Part shown: positions 21,292 to 32,557 of the stretch, piece by piece
Layout of the letters: every line of letters begins with the position of its first letter
How positions within the stretch are numbered: position 1 is the stretch's first letter
From: Colocasia esculenta
Lineage: Eukaryota; Streptophyta; Magnoliopsida; Alismatales; Araceae
Assembly (NCBI GenBank): GCA_014218235.1
Contig: CM024766.1
Coordinates: 19,937,346 to 20,001,345 of the forward strand
DNA length: 64,000 nucleotides
Direction of reading: 5' to 3'
Notes under the pieces: model-generated
What the model saw: only the letters and a program-made list of their open reading frames with translations
Told to the model about the DNA's origin: nothing
Databases searched by the model: none
Translations under genes and position numbers: made by a program

Positions 21292-21744
21292 CTATCTCAC
21301 CCTCTTCTTCATCAACTGGTGATCCTCAATCAAGATTTCATATACTCCAAACCCATCGTCTAACCCTTCCTCTTCGCGCTGAGCTTCAATATTCAAGACC
21401 ATTGCTTCTTGGGCAAACTCTTCAACAGCTAAAAGAGCGCCACACCTTTGTGCCAGATCTAACAAATACATATGGGGTATGCCACTACCCTTGCTCTTCC
21501 TAGTCGGGGACGTGGACTTGATATATTCTACCCTTGAAGCTAACCTAGGGCTGATATTTACAGGAAGCTTTGGAGGAATGTCCAGAGGTTTATTGGAAGG
21601 GAAAGGGACCTGTGTGGCAGAGCTGCATAGATCCTCCGATGGGACTGGAGGCGAAGGTGGGCCACCCAAGCTCAGGGTGCCCACAGCAAAGTTGACTTGC
21701 AGGGGAACAGAAGGCCCATTACCAAGATCGCCCAAAATGTTCAT
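21292..21744 (-). pseudogene. Pol N-terminal segment of Tat unit A (before RT)
   Basis: A Pro-rich segment starts with ATG at 21744 in the favourable context CCACCATG (MNILGDLGNGPSVPL). An acidic stretch ends EEEGLDDGFGVYEIL. It is homologous to 40165-40782 of unit B, where the frame continues into RT. In unit A a small indel near 21320 breaks it. No domain of known function was recognised. It may be the start of a separately spliced or re-initiated pol reading frame, as in Ogre elements. Confidence 0.6.
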
Positions 21745-22172
21745 GGTGGTCAGTGGGCGCAGGTCGCTGCTTGAACAAAAGGAAGGGAAAGATGGGGATC
21801 ACCGCCAAGGAGGAGGAGAGAGTGATGGGGATATCCGTTGAGGAAACGAAGGATTGCACAAGTGACGAGGATGGTCGTCGAAAGCAAGGGAGCACCAGGA
21901 CAGGGATCGCCATTTGAATGCTGAGAATGGAGGTGACGGGAATCGCCGTCAAGAAGGGGAATGGCAGCAGGAAAAGATGAGGATCACCGTCACGAGTTGC
22001 GATCGACGTGGGGAATTTGGAAGGAGAAGAAGGACGGGGATCGCCGTCCTAAGAAAAAAGAGAGAAGACGGGGATCATCGTCCGATCGATGAGAGAATTG
22101 AAGGGAGGAAGCACACCCTTTTTTTTGTTATTAAACTAAGGAGAGAAATAAACAATCCTACATGCGAAGGTG
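21745..22172 (-). other. Non-coding block with GACGG-GATC-CCGTC minisatellite, unit A
   Basis: Between the protease-side and RT-side frames lies about 430 bases without continuous coding. It is filled with degenerate 16-base palindromic units such as GACGGGGATCGCCGTC at 25-40 base spacing. In Ogre elements an intron separates protease from RT, so this is a candidate intron or a 5' leader for pol. The splice sites are not resolved. Confidence 0.55.
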
Positions 22173-23805
22173 TCAGGAAATGGTCAACACTAAACCATTA
22201 AAGAAAATAGCGAAAAAGGATGAGGAAACGGTTAACACTTCTAGAGTGTCAGGGGAGAATTGGAGGATAAGAGGGGGAGAAGAAGGGATGAAAGCGAAAT
22301 TATGGACACGGATGGATGATACAAAATGACTAGGAGGCTGGGAACACCCTGGCCAGAACTCCTTTGTTAGGTTGATGGGGTTTATGACTTCGAAATTTTC
22401 CCTAGGTCCAACCAATTGTCGCTTGGTGGTGATTGTTGATACTGTCTGTTACATTGCCGGAGAGTATGAACTGCTGTCCTTGCTGAATAGCTGACTGACT
22501 GCCGAGACAAGGTCTTCGAGCTCTTATTCTTCTGCTTCTGCTATTGGGAACTGCGCGGTATTGTCCTCTTGGTTCTTCTGCCGCTGTTTCTTCATGCCTC
22601 CTCTTTTTTCTAGGCCTCTGGGCCTCCATAAGTTGATATGGGGACAATAGTGTTTCTATCATGATAGTGTTGTAGCCAGGATGTACAGGTCCTCTGACAA
22701 AATGATCATAAAGTGTCCAGGTGAGAGGGTCTTGGTCTGACTTTGATGGAGATGAATATGCCGCCCATGGTTTGAGCCCTTCTTGGTATCCAAGACCCCT
22801 CTTTGTGAACTTCTTAGGGTCATTGATTATCTGAGTCCTCCCTTGAAGGCGGGTGCCCAAACCCTTTCACGGCTGAGACCCAATTCTGACCATGATATTC
22901 CAACCCTTGGTATTTGAGAGTGTGCCCTTCTTGATAGTTGCCACTGATGGAGATACGATCTGGCGGCTGCTTGAAAATGTGTAAGCCCAATGAAAGTTTA
23001 CATCAAGGACTGAGATAATGGGCTTGTTGGATGGCTAGACTGATGGCAATACTTTCTCGATGGCCTCCACTGTGTGAGAAGTTGCTGCACTTTTAACTTT
23101 GACTATACGACCCTAGAATGGAAATTTCAAGCATTGATGAGCTGTAGAAGGGATTGCCCCTAATGCCTCAATCCATGGGTGACCCAGAATAGCTTTGTAG
23201 GTTGGATCAATGTCAAGCACATAGAAATCCACTGTCATGACAAGTGGGCCCAATTCTGCTTGTAAAGAAATGATGCCATGGCAGGCCCGCCGGGAATTGT
23301 CATAGGCTGCTATAGTTGTAGGAGTGGGCTGCAAGCGGCATTCAGAGATGTTGTAGGATCTCAAGGTACTTAGCGGGCACACATTTATAGAAGCTCCGGT
23401 ATCAACCAATGCGGCATCAACGACCACTTTGTTTATGGTTAGGGTGACACATAAAGGCATTTTCCTGGCCTCTGGAGGAGCCAGCTCATCGTTTGTGAAA
23501 GTAATGGCTGGCCCCTTGTTTACAATGGAAAGAACATATGGCAAGTTGTCTGGGTTCATATCCTCACTTACCATGACCCTTTGCAGAAAGGTTCTCAAGG
23601 CATCTTGGTGGGCTGGTGACCTTTTGATCAATTCAAGGATTGATATTTTTGCTGGAGTCTGATCCAAATGCTTTAAAATATCATATTGGGTCTCTGGGAC
23701 CGGATCTATCTCCTCGATGTCTTGTTGTTGCTGCTGGTTGTTGGAAGGTTGGGTCGGCTGACCCGACAAAGACACGGATGCATTTAGGTACATCCGGTGG
23801 AACAT
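22173..23805 (-). pseudogene. Aspartic protease and G-patch-like region of Tat unit A
   Basis: It contains the retroviral-type protease motif ALVDTGASINVCPLSTL and the flap-to-end region YKAILGHPWIEALGAIPSTA. Then comes LGTRLQGRTQIINDPKKFTKRGLGY, a G-patch-like glycine motif seen after protease in Tat elements. Frames are broken near 23110, 22860 and in the Lys/Arg-rich part (about 22550-22620). Between 22560 and 22580 unit A lacks about 50 bases that unit B has. Confidence 0.75.
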
Positions 23806-24350
23806 TCGCCCTCTCCGTAGGGCGAGGTTATGGTGAAGGGGAGGTGAATTAGTGTCAATGATGGAGGGGTGGCTAACAAGGGTCCTGGCGTAGGGGAGAA
23901 TAGGATGTTGAGAGGTGACAGTATAACAGGCTGTATGACGGGGTTGTTGTGGAGTGGCGAGGTAAGGGTGGCAACAGTGGGTGTGGTAGGTGTGGAGGTG
24001 ATGGTAGTAGGTGCGGTGGAGGTAGGTGTGGCGTGGGAAATGACCAAAAGCTGGCCTACTTCATGCTCATCGTCGTAAGCCAACGCGGCTGGTGGTGGTG
24101 GATGATGGACAACAGGGTTAACTTGAGCTGGAGGAGGGGGTGGTGGAGCAGGTTGAGGGTTCTGAGCAGGTTGATGTTGTGGCATAGGGTTACGGATTAT
24201 GCCGAGGTCATTGGCTGGCTGCTGTGGTTGCTGCGGTTGCTGCTGTTGCTGGTACTGCTGCTAGAATTGTTGTTGGTGAAAAGGTTGTTGTTGAAATTGC
24301 TGTTGTTGTTGTTGAGGCTGCTGTCACCATTACTGCTACTACTGTTGTCT
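23806..24350 (-). pseudogene. Gln/Pro/Thr-rich gag-protease linker, unit A
   Basis: CAA/CAG-rich sequence encodes a polyglutamine stretch. A PQPAPPPPPPAQV segment and a Thr/Pro-rich region (TPTSTAPTTITSTPTTPT) follow. A stop interrupts the Gln run near 24262 and a frameshift near 23868 breaks it from protease; unit B is open across that point. The + strand leucine-rich frame here is only the complement of the Gln repeat. Confidence 0.65.
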
Positions 24351-26102
24351 TTAAACCTGTTGGTCTCTCAGTGTCTGGTTCAATCTCTTCATCTCGGCCC
24401 AATCAATTTGATTATGTTCATGAAGATCGTATATAATGTCCCGAAATTGGAAGCAATCTGACACATTGTGCCCTGGATGGCGATGATACACACAGTACTT
24501 TGTTTGGTCTGCTGCCATATTGCAATTTGGTTTCTCGGGAGGAAGCCTAAGAGTATTTAGAGACATGAGGGCCACAAATACATCAGCAAGACTTTCTGGG
24601 AGAGGAGGATATTGTTCCCTCTTGGGCCCATTAGGCTTTCGAGGAACATAGCCATTTTGGGGTGGAGGGACTTGATTGTATTGACGCTGATCTTGCTGGG
24701 GGTTCTGGTTTTGAGGAGGCGGCTGCCTATTATTCCAGGGCTGCTGGGGTTGCTGATTAGGGGGTGCCCTAGCTACCGGGCCTTGAGGGTTATTCACTGC
24801 ACTCACCTACTCATTGGTTTGGATTCCCTCAGTAACAGGTCCCCAGGGCTTCTTGGGATAGCGGGATTTAGAGGCCTCAAACATAGAATGGATGGGCGAA
24901 TCCTTGAGCAGGGTATGGATGAAACGGGCTCGGCTATATAACTGGTGCATAGAAGTGATGTCATTCATAGCTAGAATGGCACGGTAGGTGGGTGTGGCAT
25001 TGGAGATCAGCAATTTAACTTTCTCCTCTTCCGGCATGGGGCATCGGACTTTAGCAGCCAAGGCATGCCATTTGTCGACGTAGACAACAAATTCCTCATC
25101 AGGCTTCATTTTTTCAGCCACTAGATCAACAAAAGAGTACTCGGGTCCGACCCGATCCTGAAACTGCTGTAAGAACCTTTCTTGAACTATCTGAAAATTC
25201 TCGGCTTCCTCGGGTGGTAAAGAATAGAACCACTCGAGGGTCGGACCATCCAATGATTTTTGGAACAAGTACGCCATAAGGTGTCGGTCGTACTTGTGCG
25301 GTGCAGCCTCATACATAAAATCTTTTAAATGAACATAGGGGTCTCCTGCCCCAGAATAAAGCTGGAAAATAGGGAGTTCTGACTGAGCTGGGACCCGGAG
25401 GTATTGAAAAGATGGAAGGGGAATGTCTGCGGCTTTTCGCGGGTCCAATTGTCTCCTTAAGTCATGGAGCTCCTTCTTCATGGTTGTCCACTTCGCAAGG
25501 AAGTCAGAGGGGGACGAGACATGGTGAGTAGGGACGAGGGAATGGGGGTGTTCTAAGGAGTAAGAACTTTCGCGGGGAATGGGAATAGGTTCAGCTCTAT
25601 AGAATGAGGAGAGCGGAGGGGATCTGGGTCGAACATCCTGCACCGAGAAATTTCTGGGCTCAGAAAAGTGAATAGTCCGCGGATGGAGGGGTGTAGGGTC
25701 TACCACAATGGAGGGTACATGTGGCACTAAAATACATGGAGCGGAGGAAGCTGCTTGTTGGGCAGAACCGTTAGTGGGAGGAGATAAAGGACACTTGCCT
25801 TTGGCAGTGGCCAGGAACTCACAGACTTGGTCTGGGGTGACATGAGGGAGGAGATGACTAAATTGAGAATGGGGGTTGTCTGCCCCTGGAGGAGAAGGAG
25901 GGCGGGATTGGCTCCCGATGACGAGAGGGGGCAGAATGCGCTCGGAGAGGACGGCCGCAGAGGGTTGGCCCACATCCTCAAAGAGCCCAATGGGCAAGGC
26001 ATCATTGGCAAGGACTCGAAATTGATCCATACCGAACAGAGGATTATGATATAACACGATAAACAGAGGAGGCTGGCTCGGTCTACCTAGACAACGATGC
26101 AT
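24351..26102 (-). pseudogene. Gag of Tat unit A (capsid plus zinc knuckle)
   Basis: From ATG 26102: a Pro/Ser-rich N-terminus (about 150 residues), then a capsid-type Retrotrans_gag region (KWTTMKKELHDLRRQLDP, FSGAGDPYVHLKDF-like, MAYLFQKSLDGPTLEWFYSL, VQERFLQQF, VAEKMKPDEEFVVYVDKW). It stops at TAG 24807-24809, which is also present in unit B. After the stop the frame continues through a Gln/Pro-rich part to the knuckle YCVYHRHPGHNVSDCFQFRD. The stop is followed at once by GTGAGT. Gag would assemble the particle and bind RNA. Confidence 0.8.
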
Positions 26103-27236
26103 GCACTACCCCTAGACAATTATGGGAGATGATACAAACACCAAACAAGGCTTAGACTCTATCACAGCAAGAAGGGACTACGAGATGAGAGGGGATGCAT
26201 TAAAAGCACTTGAGTTATCATGATTAACACCCAAATTTTAAAGCACACGCTTGACCTTTAATTGGATTGATTAATGGAATATCACTCGGTCAAACGGGAC
26301 CCTAATAGGTATGAACTCGAGTCCTTCGGTGTGAATAAAGATGGCTCAAACTAAGGGTACAACGAGTACAACCTGCCTGGCAAACCGCAAAGTGCATACG
26401 GTCACGGGGACTTACGGAGGTCCTCGGAAGGCAGCCCGAGTCAACACACGAGTGCTCGTGGGTGAGAGGACTCACTCAACCAAGGGGGAAAAAACCTAAG
26501 CAATGGGATCAGGAGTGTATGCATGGGCCTAAGTGCACAAAAATGTATGCAATGTCTAACTAACACAAAAAAAAGGGTAGCTAACAAGCTTCAGGCGGAG
26601 TCGCGGCGGCCAGATACGTCGCGACCCTATCGCGACAGGACGCCCCATCGCGATACCAACTGAATGCCCAAGCCTGCAATCACATGCAAACAGATGACAA
26701 ACAGGCTAACCTAACACATCAGCGAAACATGAAATCCCCCTAACAACACAACAAGGATCATGGATCAGACAGAAACCTGCACATGATCCAAAAGCATTAA
26801 CAACAAATGCGTACTTGTAGACACGACGTTCACCCACGGTGTGACCTTGTCGCGACCCCATGATCCTCCGCGACAGAGTCCGGAAACCACCAGTAAAATA
26901 AAAGGAAAAATCCGAACCCTAGAAGGATTCTAGCAGTCAAAGCGCGACAGTACATGGCAAAAGGGGATGGAATAGGCATAGATGAAGCCACAGAAGAGAA
27001 GTGGGGTGGATAGAAGAGGAAAGGCACGCACCTTATATCGCATCAGCCACCTTAGACGCGATGAGATCACGATGATGCGATATGCCACGTCTTGGACAAA
27101 AAACAAAAGGCCACAAAGTAGGACAAAAAAACAGCTAACAGGGTTCTATTAAGGCACTTCAACAATCAAACATGGCAGACTAGCACGCTGAACCCACGAG
27201 GGTAGCACTGAAGGTCCCACCGTGATCGCCAAAAGG
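26103..27236 (-). other. 5' leader and primer binding site of Tat unit A
   Basis: Non-coding leader between LTR and gag. Just inside the LTR end, after CCTTT, the - strand reads TGGCGATCACGGTGGGACC (27213-27231). This closely resembles the complement of a plant tRNA-Arg 3' end as I remember it, the primer reported for Ogre elements. GTCGCGAC-type palindromes occur at about 26600-26655 and 26850-26880. Confidence 0.65.
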
Positions 27237-28067
27237 TGTAATCACGACGATTGTGCCCCCCCCAATAAAAGCATGCATGTGCTAACTATAGGAGAATGGA
27301 AAAGGGATGTGATCGCCACCTAATATAGCTGCCAAGTTATAGAATGAAGAGGGCTAACTATACTCGGGAAGAAGGAAAGAGAACAGAAAATAGACCTGAT
27401 ATCGCCACAGGGAACCCCACCCCGTCGCGATGGAGCTGATAGCGCGACGCCCTGGCAGGGCGCATCGATGTGTCGCGTCGCCTTCGTCTGTCGCGTTCTC
27501 TACAGTGCAGGAGAAATGTGGAAGGAACTTCTTCCGGCCCTCAAGTCGGCCAGAGGACAAGAGCTCCTCGTGAGAACTCGTTTGAATGCTGCCAAACTAA
27601 CAAAACAACAAAGAAAGAACCCTAATAGAACAAGTTAAGTGTGGTATCTATTCAACAATAAAAGAGAAAGAAGGAACATGGTAGGAATGAACCTGGGGGG
27701 TTGTTTGTAAACCCCTAGGGTGATGAAAAAACATAAGAAAGGATGGAAATGCAACCTATCTAGAGAGATGATATAAAATGCATGAAAGAGAAAGGAGGGG
27801 GAGAGAGGAAGAAAGAGCCCCAATGGGGTGACTCCCTGGCTTGTAATGGCGTGCTTAGGTGCTTCAAATGCTCCAAGATGAAGTGGGAATCGCCCTCCTC
27901 ATGATCCACACTCAGTAGATAAAGAAATGAACAAGTTTTGAGGTGGAAAATGTGAGGAAAAGAGAGGGAATGGGAGGGCTGCGAGGCTAAGTCCAGACCA
28001 GGGGAAATTTCGGTAGCCCTTCAGGGTGAAAAATGGTGCTCTCCTCGCTTTGAAAGAGGTGGCCTTG

Positions 28068-28075
28068 CTTTTATA
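28068..28075 (-). promoter_or_regulatory. TATA box, inner promoter copy of Tat LTR
   Basis: On the - strand the context is TTCTATAAAAGCAAGG. Its duplicate is at 29171-29179. Being nearer to gag, this is the likely main start for unit A transcripts, but use is not shown. Confidence 0.5.
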
Positions 28076-29170
28076 GAATTGGGAGAGATAAAAACCCATT
28101 TTAGTGATAAATATCCAAATGAAAAAGATAAATCCCATCAAAATTCGTAGAGAGAATCCCAAGGATGCTCTCAAAGAGACCCTCAGCCCTAAACCTCGCC
28201 CAAGGGATTGGGAGGTTGCTTGGAGATAAGGATAAGGCCATAGGAGGATAAATAGGAGGTGGTTGCAGAGGCCTGCATATTCGGCTATTGATGCGACAGA
28301 TCATAGGGGTGCGATAGGAATTAACATGACGGCTTGGAACGGCGCGTCAGCAAGGCCACGTGCATGGATATGCATGGGCTGTCGCGACAGCCAAAGAGGG
28401 CGCGATAAGGATAAAGCGACGCCACGATATGCCGCGTTAATAAAATGAATTATTCTTGAATTATCGGCCAATCCAATAAAAGCATAATTGACATTTAAGC
28501 TCAATGACTCTCCGAAATAAATAATGCACGGGATTTTATGGAAAATGGGCTCTTAATGGGCTTAATACAAGGCTAATTGTGGGCTCAAGGTGAGTGACCA
28601 ACTTGGGGCTCACTTAGATAACAAGAAATGTGGTACAACTTGTAGGCCAGAATCGGGTGCCAGCCAGAGGACAAGAGCTCCTCGTGAGAACTCGTTTGAA
28701 TGCCTGCCAAAATAACAAAACAACAAAGAAAGAACCCTATTAGAACAAGTTATGTGTGGTATCTATTCAACAATAAAAGGGAAAGAAGGAACAAACCTGT
28801 GGGGTGGTTTTTAAACCCCTAGGGTGATGGAAAAACGTAGGAAAGGATGGAAATGCAACCTATCGAGAGAGATAATATAAAATACATGAAAGAGAAACGA
28901 AGGGGATAGAGGACGAAAGAGCCCCAATGGGGTGACTCCCTGGCGTGTAATGGCGTGCTTAGGTGCTCCAAATGCTCCAAGATGAAGTGGGAATCGCCCT
29001 CCTCACGTTCCACGCTCAGTAGATGAAGACATAAACAAGTTTTGAGGTGGAAAATGTGAGGAAAAGAGAGGGAATGGGAGGGCTGCGAGGCTAAGTCCAG
29101 ACCAGGGGAAATTTCGGCAGCCCTTCGGGGTTAAAAATGGGGCTCCCCTCGCTTTGAAGGAGAGGGCCTT

Positions 29171-29179
29171 CGTTTTATA
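29171..29179 (-). promoter_or_regulatory. TATA box, outer promoter copy of Tat LTR
   Basis: On the - strand the context is TTCTATAAAACGAAGG, in the outer tandem copy, about 1.1 kb upstream of the inner box. Confidence 0.5.
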
Positions 29180-29757
29180 GAATTGGGAGAGATAAAAACC
29201 AATTTTAGTGATAAATATCCAAATGAAAAGATAAATCCCATCAAAATTCGTAGCGAGAGTCCCAAGGATGCTCTCAAAGAGACCCTCAGCCCTAAACCTT
29301 GCCCAAGGGATTGGGAGGTTGCTTGGAGATAGGGATAAGGCCATAGGAGGATAAATAGGAGGTGGTTACGGATGCCTGCATTTTCGGCTATTGACATGAC
29401 GGATCGTAGGGGGGCGACAGGAATTAACGCGATGACCTGGAAGGGCGCGATAGCAAGGCCACGTGTATGGATATGCATGGGCTGTCGCGATGGCCAAAGA
29501 GGGCGCGATAAGGCTAAAGCGACACCACGATATGCCGCGCTAAGAAAATGAATTATTCTTGAATTATCGGTCAATCAAATAAGAGCATAATGGGCATTTA
29601 AGCTCAATGGCTCTCCAAAATAAATAATGGATGGGATTTTATGGAAAATGGGCTCATCACAAGGCTAATGGTGGGCTCAAGGTGAGTGACCAACTTGGGG
29701 CTCACTTAGATAACAAGAAATGTGGTACAACTTGAAGGCCAGAATCGGGTGTCTACA

Positions 29758-31042
29758 GATTTGCCCCTCTTTGGCTTCCACTTTGCAAGGGAGCAGAGCG
29801 AAAATGTAGCAGGGGTGTCACAAAGTGATGGCGAAGCGGAGATGATGCGGAATGGACTGAAAATTAGGAGTCAATGTAAAGAGACACCTGAACTAACCAA
29901 CAAGCAATTGGAATCTTCATGAAAGCCCCAAATTAGTTGCTCGAGCAGAATGCAAAGAAAAGCACGAGTCTGGACGAGAAGGAGGAAGAAGAGGACGATC
30001 AACCCCTCGATTGAGAGGTACCCTAGCCGATTGACCTGCAGGTTTCATTTTGGAGGGACATGTGCATGGCCAGGCAGGTAACTCATGACTCTGTCCTGGG
30101 AGCGGTTCGTAACCAAAACAGATCAAAGGAGCAAGATGAAAATTGGATAGAGAATCCAGACAGGGAAATTCTTTGACATACTGGAAAGAACAACTCACTC
30201 CGAGGCAGACCTTTTGATTCGGAGTGGAATGAGATTTATTATTTGAACATGAAAGATGGTTGGGCACTCAACAAGGGTTCACCATTATCCAGGGATGAGA
30301 CATGAATGCTCAAAGTCCTACATGATGAATGCTAAGCTAAAGGAAAAGAAATAATTAAAACAAATGTAAAGAAAAGATAAAATAGAAAATATATCAAGGA
30401 TAATATTATTAAACCAGAAAGGAATGGGTCAAGAGACTACCTGCAACCGCAGTGTAGGCCTGAATCTGTCGTTCCCAGACTTACCTGACTTAACGGCCTA
30501 TCCAACGATTAACAATATGCACCTAGATTATCACTGTTTGGGTAAAGGGGAACTGAAATCTCAGAACACATTCAGAGCCAGCCAGTCCTGGAAACGATAT
30601 AATAAGTAGATTACCATATAGTAATGCGAGGGAATAGGGATAGAAATACTTACCTGACTTACTTGTGGTGACCATTTTTTGATTTTCTAGTTTTTTGATT
30701 TTTTTTTTTAAATAAATAAATAAATCAAAGCAATAAGCACAACAATGACACATACATACATACAATCAAATAAGCAACAAACTATACATAGACCCAAAAT
30801 GACACACAAGATAAAGAGGTGACGTCCCTGAGGGTCACGGCATAATCGCGACGCCCAACCATGTCGCGACCTAAACACGGCATATCGCAGCGTCACGACA
30901 CTGACAGAAGCGATAAACACAGAAATCTGTGCTTATCCCCATCCTAAGACCATCCAGACTCACACTAGGACTCCTAAACCCATCCTATTATGACTCTATC
31001 TCCTAGGTACGGGATTAGCTTGGATTGGCTTCCCTAAAACTC
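29758..31042 (-). other. Unit B 3' non-coding region with PPT; also upstream of antisense gene 1
   Basis: The first bases give, on the - strand, the polypurine tract AAAGAGGGGCAAATC abutting the LTR. The rest has no supportable coding region. A T/A-rich stretch lies at 30675-30725. A GC-rich patch with GTCGCGAC and ATCGCGACG copies is at about 30822-30905, some 140-220 bases ahead of the TATA box of gene 1. Confidence 0.6.
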
Positions 31043-31050
31043 TATAAATA
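31043..31050 (+). promoter_or_regulatory. TATA box of antisense gene 1, unit B
   Basis: TATAAATA in the context AACTCTATAAATAGGGATGC lies 83 bases upstream of the ATG at 31126, with a CT-rich leader between. This is a canonical plant core promoter layout, oriented against the retrotransposon. Confidence 0.65.
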
Positions 31051-31125
31051 GGGATGCTTAGGGGAGTTAATCCCGCAACTCTTTCTCCTTTTAAGATTTC
31101 TCTTTGTTTTCTCTCTCCTGCAGCC

Positions 31126-32557
31126 ATGAAGAGGTCTTTTTATGCTTTCCAGGAGGACATCCCACCCTATGCCGGACCAAAGGCGGCCAGGGGGTCCCAT
31201 GCTGCGCTCCAGCACCTCTCCTCTGTGCTTGGGCACATATGCATATGCCCAAATCTCTAAGTAAGTAGCTCTTTTCTCTCTACTTCTTCTTTCTCTCTCT
31301 TCAATTTCTTCTTCTTTCTTTTTATCTTCTACGGCTCGCGCCAACTCTCCTTCTCTTTTCTGCCGTTCTAGAACCTCCTGAGCCACGGGAGATTCTCCAA
31401 AGTGCCCTGGCTAGCCCCCATGATCGATTTGCTTCCTTTGACTGCTACCTGTCATCTGCGAGAGTAGGGACTGTCCAGCGTGCTTGTCCTCGCCAAACAA
31501 TATCACAAGATTGTACATGTGTGGGATAGGATTACAGCCCTGGCAGAACTGTGGCACCCTCAGACACACACTTTCATCTTTCCGGGATTTCACGTGACTA
31601 TTTTATTAGAAGAGCTCGAGCTGATGCTGGGTTTGCCGAGGTACCAGAGGGGGAAGGAGCATGCCCTTTCTTACACCGTGGCACCAATTAACACATGGAG
31701 CATACTTGGGGAGATTACTACTAGGAAGACCGATCTTCATAGCATGACTGGCCGGGCACATGTATATCTCCTTCCAATCGCCCAATGGATCATCTCCCAG
31801 TGCAAGCACAAGACTAGGAATCATGCTGCCATTGCGAAGGCCGCCATCATCTGCATATGTAGCGTCATTCTCTTCCCGACAAAAGACGGCGCCATCTCCT
31901 TTGCCAACCTGAGCATTATTGACTCCCTCTCGGAAGGTATGAGCATTGGTCAAGCTGTTCTTGGCTATCTATATACTGGAGGTCCCTTCTACGCCTCCGT
32001 CATCTCCCTCGAGCTCTGGATGGGCATGCACATTCAGTTCAGGACGATGGACACTCTCTCCACCAAGTGCAAGACCATGCTACATCACCCTTTGGCTTTT
32101 GTGGGTGGACCACTCTACATGACTACATAGGCTTGTTGTAAGATAGCGCAAGTGAAGGGATTGCAAGGCTGGCGCGACTACTTCAAGACTATGACTGTGG
32201 CAGAGTTTGAAATGCGCCCTTGCTTCCTCCATAACCGGATGATCCACCTCCCACAGCGCCCCGGGCTAGCACTTCGGCTTCTGGGCAATGAAGCATTGGT
32301 CCATTACAACCCAGACCACTGCTACTTGTAGTGCGGGGCCGCACGCACGGTGGTTCCCTTACTCTCAGACTACCCGGCCATTCAGACAACGGAAGATGGA
32401 CGATGATCAGGATGAGCGGGATGTGCAGAGCGCCATCGTCCACTGGGAGGGATGTGCCATGAGTCTTCTATAGGCAGAGGTGGTGGAAGATGAAGATGCG
32501 ATCCGGAAGTACCTCGAGGCACTGAAGGAGATCCGCCCAACAACACTGGTAGCTTGA
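31126..32557 (+). pseudogene. Antisense gene 1 of unit B: DUF7745/PMD-like protein, two exons
   Basis: Exon 1 is 31126-31260 (45 codons, starting MKRSFYAFQEDIPPYAGPK). Its last codon, CAA in unit A, is TAA here. Donor GTAAGTAG follows, and the acceptor TTCTAG comes before 31372. Exon 2 carries ELWHPQTHTFIFPGF, then LEELELMLGLPRYQRG, SVILFPTKDGAISFANLSI and MHIQFRTMDTLSTKC. GWRDYFKTMTVAEFEMRP and HLPQRPGLALRLLGN are next. Breaks are TAG 31465, TAG 32128, TAG 32329, a one-base insertion near 32389 and a late TAG. An in-frame 18-base loss relative to unit A lies near 31977. It is the only copy with promoter and first exon in view. An AATAAA follows at 32665-32670. Confidence 0.65.

Larger units (their letters stand above)
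27549..29750 (-). repeat. 1.11-kb tandem duplication inside the Tat LTR, each copy with a TATA box
   Basis: GCCAGAGGACAAGAGCTCCT starts both copies (27549 and 28663). Both end with the LTR-terminal GGCCAGAATCGGGTG (about 28645-28659 and 29737-29751). The inner copy lacks only the terminal TCTACA. The copies differ by scattered substitutions and small indels. Confidence 0.85.
12028..29757 (-). mobile_element. Tat/Ogre-type Ty3/Gypsy unit A (3' end lost left of Copia-I)
   Basis: On the - strand the order is LTR (29757-27237), PBS, gag, protease, non-coding block, RT, RNase H, second RNase H, integrase, then two genes on the opposite strand. A second, archaeal-type RNase H between RNase H and integrase is the hallmark of the Tat lineage. 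Antisense extra genes between pol and the 3' LTR are also reported for that lineage. The 3' LTR should lie beyond the Copia-I insertion, outside the window. Reading frames are interrupted by stops and a few indels. Confidence 0.85.
27237..29757 (-). repeat. Single LTR shared by Tat units A and B, 2521 bp
   Basis: On the - strand it starts TGTAGACACCCGATTCTGG at 29757, preceded by the purine tract AAAGAGGGGCAAATC of unit B. It ends ...GTGATTACA at 27237, followed by the PBS of unit A. It is therefore the 3' LTR of B and the 5' LTR of A. Inside, about 1.11 kb is tandemly duplicated (27549-28662 and 28663-29750). Confidence 0.85.

Noticed and set aside
20934..21503. 189-codon + strand frame across the RT region
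   Set aside because: Complement of conserved RT and pol N-terminal coding sequence; a shorter version is in unit B; no family resemblance.
23949..24461. Leucine-rich + strand reading frame resembling a membrane protein (also 43064-43492)
   Set aside because: It is the complement of the CAA/CAG-rich gag-protease linker of the Tat units; the leucine runs come from CTG/TTG repeats.
30424..30920. Frames at 30424-30609 and 30523-30920
   Set aside because: Short, in AT-rich 3' non-coding sequence of unit B, with low-complexity CYCLIC-like residues from AT repeats; no support.
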